A stretch of 7,565 bases of DNA, from the NCBI GenBank assembly GCA_902767395.1, contig CACXHI010000072.1, positions 1 through 7,565 on the forward strand, written 5' to 3'. Position 1 is the first letter of the stretch, and every line of letters begins with the position of its first letter. Source of the stretch: Oscillospiraceae bacterium. GTDB lineage: Bacteria; Bacillota; Clostridia; Oscillospirales; Oscillospiraceae. Made by a program: the position numbers and the translations under genes. Positions 1 through 5,344 of this stretch are shown here, in pieces. The notes under the pieces were generated by a model. That model was given only the letters and a program-made list of their open reading frames with translations, ran no database searches and had not been told where the DNA came from.

Positions 1-1679
1 CAGCCGCCGGAAAGGAAGCCGATGTAATCCTTCACCGCACTCTCTCCCTCACGGAGAATTCGACGGGACAGCGCAATTGCGGCAGAGTAGCCGGTTGCAT
101 ACTGGAACACGTAGTAGTTGTAGTAGAAATGCGGAATGCGCTCCCATTCATAGGCAATCTCATCGTCGATCACGATGTCCTCGCCGAAGTAGAGGCGGTT
201 GAGCTTTTTATACTCCTCGCACATCCGCTCGGCGGTCAGAGCGACGCCCTGCTGGTTGAGCTGACCGAGGATCATTTCAAACTCCGCAAACATGGTCTGA
301 CGGTAGAGGGTTGCGCGGAACTGCTCAAGGAAGTGGTTGATCAGATAGGCCCGCTCCTTCTTGTCGGTAGTCTTGGAGAGCAGATGCTCCATCAGCAGCG
401 CCTCGTTGCAGGTGGAAGCAACCTCGGCCACAAAGATCACGTAATCCGCGTCCAAGGGCGTTTGGCACTTGTTGGAGTGATAAGAGTGCAGGGCATGGCC
501 CATCTCATGGGCAAGGGTGAACTGGCTGTCCAGCGTGCCGGAATAATTCAGAAGGACGTAGGGATGGACGAATGCACCGGCGGAATACGCGCCGCTGCGC
601 TTGCCGACGTTCTGGTACACGTCGATCCAGCGATTCTCAAAGCCCTCCTTGAGAATCTTGCGGTAGTCCTCGCCCATGGGCGCGAGGGATTCGTACACGG
701 TTTGCTTGGCCTGCTCGAAGGGGATCTTCGCGTCAACGCCGGACACAAGCTGCGTGTAGAGGTCATAGAAGTGCAGCTCGTCCACACCGAGCAGCTTCTT
801 GCGCAGACGGACGTAGCGGTGCAGCTTGTCGAAATTCTGATGAACGGCCTCGATCAAATTGTGGTAGACGCTGACCGGAACGTTGGTGCGATCCAGCGCG
901 GCCTCGAGCGGGGAGGCATACTTGCGGGCGTCCGAGGCAAACTGGAGACTCTTGACCTGTGCATTGAGCATGGCGGCAACGGAATTCTTGTGTGCCGCCC
1001 ATGTGTTGTAGGTGTTCTGGAAGGCAGACTTGCGCAGTTGCCGATCCTCGGACTCCATATAGGAGATGTAGGTGCCCTGAGACAGGGGGTGCTTGTTGCC
1101 GTCCTTGTCCACCGCATCGGGGAAGGTCAGATCAGCGTCGGCAAACTTGGAGTAAATATCAGCCGGAGACTGCATCATTTCGCCTGACATCGCCAGCAGC
1201 TTTTCCTGCTCCGCGCTCAGGACGTGGGCCGCGTGGCGACGGATATTGAAAATATAGCGGCGGAAGCGCTCCAGACCGGGTTCCTCGGCATAGAAGCGAT
1301 CCATCGTCTGCTCGGGAATGGCCATGATCTCAGGGGTCTCAAAGGCAGTCGCGGAGGCATAGGCCACATAGGCGGACATTGCCATGCCGTCCATCTCCTG
1401 ATACCTGGCGACGCGGGTATCCTCGTCGTTGCGGCGGGAGGAATAGTTCAGCAGGTTGCCGAGCAGGACAGCGGCCTCCTCGACCTTCTGGACATAGGAC
1501 AGAAGCGTTTTCGAGTCGTTCGCCAGCGTGCCGGCAAAACCGGCAACCTCGGCAGTCAGCGCCTTCAGCTTTTCCAGATCCGCCATCCATGCCTCATCGG
1601 TGGGATACAGATCTTCAATCGCCCAGCGATCCTTCTCTTCGATTTCACTGCGTTCCAAAATCTTCTTTGTTTCAGCCAT
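1..1679 (-). CDS. pepF: Oligoendopeptidase F (M3 family metallopeptidase), C-terminus cut off by window edge
   Basis: Cytoplasmic zinc metallopeptidase that hydrolyses short peptides, thought to serve peptide recycling and nutrition. The 559 residues present align in character with PepF along their whole length: an N-terminal part starting MAETKKILERSEIEEKDRW, a long helical middle, and a catalytic domain. The zinc site HEMGH is at residues 391-395 (positions 495-509), with the likely third ligand Glu419 in the following FVAEVAST segment. The family is usually about 600 residues, so roughly 40 C-terminal residues and the stop lie outside the window; the last readable residues are DYIGFLSGG. 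The ATG at 1677-1679 is chosen because AGGAAAGGA lies at 1689-1697, nine bases upstream, and no better start is nearby. It is transcribed away from the SPFH gene, from the promoter at 1729-1757. Frame is intact and the catalytic residues are present, so it should be active. The family call is secure; the exact substrate range is not readable. Confidence 0.95.
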   Translation of the reverse strand, partial: MAETKKILERSEIEEKDRWAIEDLYPTDEAWMADLEKLKALTAEVAGFAGTLANDSKTLLSYVQKVEEAAVLLGNLLNYSSRRNDEDTRVARYQEMDGMAMSAYVAYASATAFETPEIMAIPEQTMDRFYAEEPGLERFRRYIFNIRRHAAHVLSAEQEKLLAMSGEMMQSPADIYSKFADADLTFPDAVDKDGNKHPLSQGTYISYMESEDRQLRKSAFQNTYNTWAAHKNSVAAMLNAQVKSLQFASDARKYASPLEAALDRTNVPVSVYHNLIEAVHQNFDKLHRYVRLRKKLLGVDELHFYDLYTQLVSGVDAKIPFEQAKQTVYESLAPMGEDYRKILKEGFENRWIDVYQNVGKRSGAYSAGAFVHPYVLLNYSGTLDSQFTLAHEMGHALHSYHSNKCQTPLDADYVIFVAEVASTCNEALLMEHLLSKTTDKKERAYLINHFLEQFRATLYRQTMFAEFEMILGQLNQQGVALTAERMCEEYKKLNRLYFGEDIVIDDEIAYEWERIPHFYYNYYVFQYATGYSAAIALSRRILREGESAVKDYIGFLSGG

Positions 1680-1728
1680 GTTGGTACATCCTTTCCTAAT
1701 CATTGCATGGTTTGGTTTCCATAGCGTT

Positions 1729-1757
1729 ATTGTACTCTAATTTTCGGCTTTCGTCAA
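1729..1757 (-). promoter_or_regulatory. SigA-type promoter for pepF
   Basis: Read on the minus strand, TTGACG (1752-1757) is followed by a 17-base spacer and TACAAT (1729-1734). Each hexamer differs from consensus at one position. Transcription would begin near 1722, leaving a leader of about 43 bases that carries the pepF ribosome binding site. Confidence 0.75.
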
Positions 1758-1810
1758 TGATAATTCGCGCCGCTTTTGTTGATCTCGTCCGAAAAAAGAT
1801 AAAATTCTCG

Positions 1811-1839
1811 TTGCGAATTGGACAGAAATGTTATATAAT
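1811..1839 (+). promoter_or_regulatory. SigA-type promoter for the SPFH gene
   Basis: TTGCGA (1811-1816), a 17-base spacer and a perfect TATAAT (1834-1839). The predicted start near 1846 falls inside an AGGAGG at 1843-1848, so that AGGAGG is unlikely to act as a ribosome binding site. The leader to the ATG at 1913 is about 67 bases and contains only a weak GTTGAA/TTCAAC stem. This promoter is divergent from the pepF promoter, with about 53 bp between the two -35 boxes. Confidence 0.75.
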
Positions 1840-1912
1840 AACAGGAGGAAGGTTGAAAAACCATTTCATTCTTCAACTCAAACCCGTTTTTGATACGAAA
1901 GGAGTACATCAC

Positions 1913-3235
1913 ATGGGACTTATTGCAGCCGGTCTTGGCGCTGTAGGCGGTGTTCTCGCTGATCAGTGGAAAGAATTCTTTTATTGTGACGCAATCGACA
2001 AGAACGTGCTTGTCGTCAAGGGCCAGAAGCGGATCTCCGGACGCTCGAGCAACACGAAGGGCAACGACAACATCATTTCCAACGGCTCCGTCATCGCCGT
2101 GGCCGACGGCCAGTGCATGATCATTGTGGAGCAGGGCAAGATCGTTGAGGTCTGCGCGGAGCCGGGCGAGTTCGTCTGGAACAACTCCACCGAGCCCTCC
2201 ATCTTTACCGGCGGTCTTGGTAACGGAATCAAGGAAACCTTTAAGCTCATCGGCAAGCGCTTCACCTTCGGCGGCGACCCCGGCAAGGATCAGCGCGTCT
2301 ATTACTTCAACACGAAGGAAATCATCGACAACAAGTTCGGAACACCAACCCCCATCCCCTTCCGCATTGTGGACCGCAATATCAATCTGGATATTGACGT
2401 TTCCGTGCGTTGTAGCGGTCTGTACTCCTACCGTGTGGCCGATCCTCTGCTGTTCTACGCCAACGTCTGCGGCAACGTCGAGCATCCCTACACCCGGAGC
2501 GAGGTGGACGCACAGCTCAAGACAGAGTTCGTTTCCGCGCTCCAGCCCGCATTTGCAAAGATTTCCGCCCTTCAGGTTCGGCCCTCCGAGCTTCCCGCCC
2601 ACGCGGAGGAGCTGAGTGAGGCAATGAACGCCGCCCTGTCGAAAAAGTGGGGCGAGCTGCGTGGCTTGCAGGTCGTTTCTGTGGCGATGAACCCGATCAC
2701 GCTCTCCGAGGAGGATCAGGATCTGATTAAGAAGGCCCAGCATGCGGCAATTATGCGCGATCCGACAATGGCTGCGGCTACGCTGGTGGAAGCGCAGAGT
2801 CAGGCAATGAAGGACGCCGCCAACAACGCTGGCGGCGCGATGAACGGCTTCATGGGCTTCGGCATGGCGCAGCAGGCGGGCGGCGTCAACGCCCAGAATC
2901 TGTTTGCGATGGGGCAGCAGCAACAGGCTGCGGCTCCCGCTACGCCCGAAGCACCCAAGGCAGCGGCGTGGCGCTGCGCTTGCGGCGCGGAAAACACCGG
3001 GAAGTTCTGCGTTGAGTGCGGCGCAAAGAGGCCTGATTCCCCCGAGGGCTGGAAATGTCCGACCTGCGGCGCGGTGAACAAAGGCAAGTTCTGTATGGAA
3101 TGCGGCGCAAAGAAGCCTGCGGAGGAGCCCCTCTACAAGTGCGACAAGTGCGGTTGGGAGCCGGAAGACCCCAGACATCCGCCCAAGTTCTGCCCCGAGT
3201 GCGGCGACATTTTTGACGACAAAGACGTAAAATAA
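1913..3235 (+). CDS. SPFH-domain protein of the YdjI / 'virion core protein' type with three C-terminal zinc ribbons
   Basis: A 440-residue protein. Residues 1-18 form a glycine-rich, weakly hydrophobic start that could touch the membrane. Roughly residues 20-290 are an SPFH/band-7-like domain of the YdjI family (WKEFFYCDAI near the start, then the typical DVSVRCSGLYSYRVADP strand pair and an LSEEDQDLIKKAQ segment). A Gly/Ala/Met/Gln-rich linker covers about 300-350. Three zinc ribbons follow: C355/C357 with the FCVEC pair, C382/C385 with FCMEC, and C410/C413 with C427/C430. The first has CxC instead of CxxC in its front knuckle. Related Bacillus YdjI sits in the PspA locus and SPFH proteins form membrane-associated scaffolds, so a membrane-stress role is likely but inferred; no PspA-like gene is visible here. 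The ATG at 1913 is chosen because AAAGGAG (1898-1904) is eight bases upstream; an in-frame TTG at 1703 lies before the promoter. A terminator follows the stop directly. Confidence 0.88.
   Translation: MGLIAAGLGAVGGVLADQWKEFFYCDAIDKNVLVVKGQKRISGRSSNTKGNDNIISNGSVIAVADGQCMIIVEQGKIVEVCAEPGEFVWNNSTEPSIFTGGLGNGIKETFKLIGKRFTFGGDPGKDQRVYYFNTKEIIDNKFGTPTPIPFRIVDRNINLDIDVSVRCSGLYSYRVADPLLFYANVCGNVEHPYTRSEVDAQLKTEFVSALQPAFAKISALQVRPSELPAHAEELSEAMNAALSKKWGELRGLQVVSVAMNPITLSEEDQDLIKKAQHAAIMRDPTMAAATLVEAQSQAMKDAANNAGGAMNGFMGFGMAQQAGGVNAQNLFAMGQQQQAAAPATPEAPKAAAWRCACGAENTGKFCVECGAKRPDSPEGWKCPTCGAVNKGKFCMECGAKKPAEEPLYKCDKCGWEPEDPRHPPKFCPECGDIFDDKDVK
2981..3118 (+). repeat. Tandem duplication of a zinc-ribbon unit inside the SPFH gene
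   Basis: Two 54-base stretches, 2981-3034 and 3065-3118, encode CGAENTGKFCVECGAKRP and CGAVNKGKFCMECGAKKP. By hand count 44 of 54 bases match, including many third codon positions. The third ribbon (from 3140) has a different, longer spacing and is not part of this repeat. Confidence 0.75.
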
Positions 3236-3248
3236 ATACAGTCTGTGC

Positions 3249-3291
3249 GCACACCTCGGTTCCGGCGGAGCCGAGGTGTGCGTTGATTTTT
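3249..3291 (+). terminator. Intrinsic terminator after the SPFH gene
   Basis: The arms at 3249-3263 and 3267-3281 pair over 15 positions, with one G-T wobble and a GGC loop, giving a GC-rich stem. It is followed by GTTGATTTTT. It starts 13 bases after the stop codon at 3233-3235. It should separate the SPFH transcript from the next gene, whose own promoter begins at 3296. Confidence 0.88.
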
Positions 3292-3295
3292 ACGG

Positions 3296-3323
3296 TTGAC
3301 ATCTCAGGGAATCTCGCTATAAT
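3296..3323 (+). promoter_or_regulatory. Consensus SigA promoter for the CDP-alcohol phosphatidyltransferase
   Basis: Perfect TTGACA (3296-3301) and perfect TATAAT (3318-3323), with a 16-base spacer. The predicted start near 3330 gives a leader of about 30 bases. It lies immediately after the terminator of the previous gene. It is the best-matching promoter in the window, suggesting strong constitutive expression. Confidence 0.88.
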
Positions 3324-3359
3324 ATGTATATTGAATGCTACTATCTGGGAGGTGTTCGA

Positions 3360-3935
3360 ATGCGCAAGCTGTTTCCGGACGGAAAGATCTGGACGATTCC
3401 GAATTTCTTATCCTTCTTCCGCCTGCTTCTGGTTCCATTTATCGTTTGGTCTTACGTTGGTTTACATAACACCACCCTGACAATTTTTCTGCTTGCGCTG
3501 TCTGCGCTGACGGATATTTTAGACGGGCAGATTGCACGCCGCTTCCACATGATCTCCGATCTGGGTAAGGTCCTCGATCCGGTGGCTGATAAGCTGACGC
3601 AGGTTTGCATTGTGCTTTGTCTGGCCTTTACCTATCCCCTGCTCTGGGTTTTGCTGGGGTTATGTGTTGTGCGGGAAAGCTGTATGGGAATTCTGGGCTA
3701 TCTCACCATCAAGAAAACCGGCAAGGTTCCCGGTGCGCGCTGGTACGGAAAGGTTTCGACCGTGGTTGTCTATGCCTCTGCGCTTGCGATGCTGCTGTTC
3801 AAGGCTATGCCCATCTGGGTTGCAACCGTTTTGATTGTTCTGTGCATTGTCTGTGTTTTTTCCACGCTGGTGCTCTACACCCGCTATCACATGCGCTGTT
3901 GGAAAGAAGCTGCCGTCGAGCATCCTGCGCCGTGA
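3360..3935 (+). CDS. CDP-alcohol phosphatidyltransferase (PgsA/Cls-like phospholipid synthase)
   Basis: A 191-residue integral membrane enzyme that transfers a phosphatidyl group from CDP-diacylglycerol to an alcohol. The family signature D(x)2DG(x)2AR(x)8G(x)3D(x)3D is complete: D52, D55, G56, A59, R60, G69, D73 and D77. These aspartates bind the metal ions and act in catalysis. Around it are several hydrophobic helices (about residues 14-32, 38-52, 80-105, 130-150 and 155-178), as expected for the six-helix family. Length fits phosphatidylglycerophosphate synthase (PgsA), the most likely role, but cardiolipin synthases of the CDP-alcohol type share the motif, so no symbol is given. The ATG at 3360 is preceded by GGGAGG at 3347-3352 with a seven-base gap. 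An in-frame ATG at 3324 directly follows the -10 box, upstream of the predicted transcript start, and is discarded. It is convergent with the CBS gene across the hairpin at 3941-3983. Confidence 0.93.
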   Translation: MRKLFPDGKIWTIPNFLSFFRLLLVPFIVWSYVGLHNTTLTIFLLALSALTDILDGQIARRFHMISDLGKVLDPVADKLTQVCIVLCLAFTYPLLWVLLGLCVVRESCMGILGYLTIKKTGKVPGARWYGKVSTVVVYASALAMLLFKAMPIWVATVLIVLCIVCVFSTLVLYTRYHMRCWKEAAVEHPAP

Positions 3936-3940
3936 TCCAA

Positions 3941-3983
3941 GTGAAATCAGGGCGCGGCCGTCGTGGCCGCGCCCTGGTTTCAC
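3941..3983. terminator. Probable bidirectional terminator hairpin between convergent genes
   Basis: The arms 3941-3959 and 3965-3983 pair over 19 positions, with one G-T wobble and a GTCGT loop. The GC-rich core CAGGGCGCGGCC is followed on both strands by a TTTCACTT-like tail, so the structure is nearly symmetrical. There is no long T-run, but the outer A/T pairs can serve as a weak U-tract in either direction. It starts five bases after the plus-strand stop and touches the minus-strand stop (3984-3986). Confidence 0.78.
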
Positions 3984-4415
3984 TTAATCCGCCATGCCGG
4001 ACTCGAAGACCTCGCGGAAGGCTCCGGCTGCCTCATCGGTCCAAGTGGAATGGGTTGCGAGATCGCCCTGACTCAGCATCCCGACCAGTCGGCCGTTCTC
4101 CGTCACCGGCAGACGGCGCACCTGATGACGGCCCATGGTTTTCGCCGCACGAAGGCTGGACTCCTCCGCCGGAACCGTGACTGCACCTGCGCTCATAACG
4201 GTGCGCACCCGCGTCACATTCGGATCATAGTTTGCCGCGACGCAGCGCACGGTAATATCGCGATCCGTAAGCATCCCGACCAACTTCCCGCCCTGCGCCG
4301 TCACCGGCAGCGCGCCGACATTGTGGCGGCTCAGGAGCCTTGCGGCGGCGGCCACGGTTTCCTCACGGTCCACCGTAATCAGATGGCTGGACATCAAATC
4401 CTTGACTTGCATCAT
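3984..4415 (-). CDS. Protein with two CBS domains
   Basis: A 143-residue protein made of a tandem CBS pair and a short acidic tail, with no attached enzyme, transporter or DNA-binding domain. CBS1 covers about residues 7-58 and CBS2 about 73-122. Each ends in the motif typical of adenosyl-nucleotide pockets: GMLTDRD (47-53) and GMLSQGD (112-118). Such stand-alone pairs usually bind AMP, ATP or S-adenosylmethionine and act as energy or stress sensors; the partner here is unknown. GGGAGG at 4421-4426 lies five bases before the ATG at 4415 and eight before a second ATG at 4412, so either may be used, giving 143 or 142 residues. A TTG at 4442 and an ATG at 4436 are in frame, but they are upstream of or inside the hairpin and lack a site. 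The gene follows the IMPase gene after 54 bases, with no clear promoter of its own, so it is probably co-transcribed. Confidence 0.9.
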   Translation of the reverse strand: MMQVKDLMSSHLITVDREETVAAAARLLSRHNVGALPVTAQGGKLVGMLTDRDITVRCVAANYDPNVTRVRTVMSAGAVTVPAEESSLRAAKTMGRHQVRRLPVTENGRLVGMLSQGDLATHSTWTDEAAGAFREVFESGMAD

Positions 4416-4416
4416 T

Positions 4417-4453
4417 GTATCCTCCCTTTGAATCATGTACAAAGGGAGGATAC
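4417..4453 (-). promoter_or_regulatory. Perfect 14-bp inverted repeat that hides the CBS gene's ribosome binding site
   Basis: The arms GTATCCTCCCTTTG (4417-4430) and CAAAGGGAGGATAC (4440-4453) are exact reverse complements around a nine-base loop. In the minus-strand transcript the 5' arm comes first and the 3' arm contains GGGAGG, the only good ribosome binding site for the CBS gene, with the start codons two to five bases past the stem. The 5' arm thus acts as a built-in anti-ribosome-binding sequence. On the plus strand the hairpin is followed by CCGTTTTT (4454-4461), so a plus-strand terminator role is an alternative. The repeat is directly visible; translational control is inference. 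Confidence 0.8.
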
Positions 4454-4469
4454 CCGTTTTTCATGCCGT

Positions 4470-5264
4470 TTATACGGCCCGCTCTGATTGATTTGTTCCC
4501 TGAAACACCTCAAGCAGGGCTTGATACGCCTTCGGACTCCCGGCAAGAACGCTGGATTTTCGGAACAGATCAACGGCTCCGCCCTCCAACGTACTGACCA
4601 GACAGCCGGCTTCCTGTGCAATCAGGGAACCAGCGGCGTAATCCCAAGGGCAAAGGCGGCACTCAAAGAACACGCCGGCCCGTCCCGCTGCCAGATAGCA
4701 GAGATCCAGAGCGGCCGACCCGAAGCGGCGAATATCCTGCACCACGGGGAAGGCAGTTTGGAACAGACGAAGCGTTTGCGGCACCAAATCGCGGTAATAG
4801 AGCGCGGAGCCGAAAATCAGCAAACTGTGCTCCAAATCCCGATCCTTGCAGAAAATCCGCTTTTCGTTCAGAAAGGCGCCGTGCCCGCGACGAGCGGAAT
4901 AGAGTTCCCCGTCGTAGGGATTGTACACCACGCCGTATTCCATGATTCCACGATGTGCCAGCCCGACACTGACACAGCTATTGTGAAATCCCTGTACAAA
5001 ATTGGTCGTTCCGTCGATGGGATCTACGATGAAGACCCATTCCTTGTGGGAAAGATCAGCCGGATCGTCATCCTCCTCGCCCAGAAAGCCGGCCTCCGGC
5101 AGAAGCTCCAACAGCTTTTGCCGGAGAAAGTCCTGCACCATGAGGTCATATTGCGTCACAAGGTCGCGTGGTCCGGTTTTTTCCCGGACGGACGGAGCCA
5201 GTTCCCGCGCAGAGAGAATGATATTTCCTGCACTGCGGACGATTCTTGAGAGTTCTTGCAGCAT
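4470..5264 (-). CDS. Inositol monophosphatase family protein
   Basis: A 264-residue soluble, Mg2+-dependent, probably Li+-sensitive sugar- or inositol-phosphate phosphatase of the IMPase/SuhB type. Metal ligands of the family are all present: the GEED segment (E63/E64), DPIDGTTNF with D81 and D84 (residues 81-89), and WDYAAG with D208 (207-212). Length matches the usual 250-275 residues. The substrate could be inositol phosphate, fructose-1,6-bisphosphate or another phosphomonoester; the sequence does not decide. The ATG at 5264 gives the usual family start (MLQELSRIVRSAGNIIL), and no upstream in-frame start is available, but its ribosome binding site is poor: only GAAG directly before the start and GGGAAG farther out. 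It follows the AGCS gene after 80 bases and seems to have its own promoter at 5315-5344. The CBS gene lies downstream and is probably transcribed with it. Confidence 0.93.
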   Translation of the reverse strand: MLQELSRIVRSAGNIILSARELAPSVREKTGPRDLVTQYDLMVQDFLRQKLLELLPEAGFLGEEDDDPADLSHKEWVFIVDPIDGTTNFVQGFHNSCVSVGLAHRGIMEYGVVYNPYDGELYSARRGHGAFLNEKRIFCKDRDLEHSLLIFGSALYYRDLVPQTLRLFQTAFPVVQDIRRFGSAALDLCYLAAGRAGVFFECRLCPWDYAAGSLIAQEAGCLVSTLEGGAVDLFRKSSVLAGSPKAYQALLEVFQGTNQSERAV

Positions 5265-5314
5265 TTCTTCACACTTTCTTCCCGTTTGGGCGTTCTATGA
5301 TTTCTTACGCTGAG

Positions 5315-5344
5315 ATTGTACCACAAATCTCCGTAGAATGTCAT
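5315..5344 (-). promoter_or_regulatory. Probable extended -10 promoter for the IMPase gene
   Basis: On the minus strand, ATGACA (5339-5344) lies 18 bases before TACAAT (5315-5320), which is preceded by TGG (5321-5323), an extended -10. The -35 box lies immediately after the AGCS stop codon. The predicted leader is about 45 bases. It may drive IMPase and CBS independently of the symporter. Confidence 0.6.

Noticed and set aside
129..1187. Long open frame of 352 codons on the plus strand
   Set aside because: It lies wholly inside pepF on the opposite strand, has no family likeness or ribosome binding site, and reads as a shadow of GC-rich codon use.
1843..1855. AGGAGG followed by an in-frame TTG at 1853 as an alternative SPFH start
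   Set aside because: The predicted transcript begins at about 1846, inside the AGGAGG, so this site would not be complete in the mRNA.
1703..1912. N-terminal extension of the SPFH protein from a TTG at 1703
   Set aside because: It would start upstream of the promoter at 1811-1839. The ATG at 1913 has a proper ribosome binding site, and the protein begins there in the expected way.
1754..3178. Open frame of 474 codons on the minus strand, antisense to the SPFH gene
   Set aside because: The plus frame has clear domains, a promoter, a ribosome binding site and a terminator. The antisense frame is His/Leu/Arg-rich with no recognisable domain.
3324..3359. ATG at 3324 as the start of the phosphatidyltransferase
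   Set aside because: It immediately follows the -10 box and would not be transcribed. The ATG at 3360 has GGGAGG seven bases upstream.
4470..4475. TATAAA on the minus strand as a promoter for the CBS gene
   Set aside because: There is no -35 box or extended -10 at the right distance, and it overlaps the IMPase stop codon.
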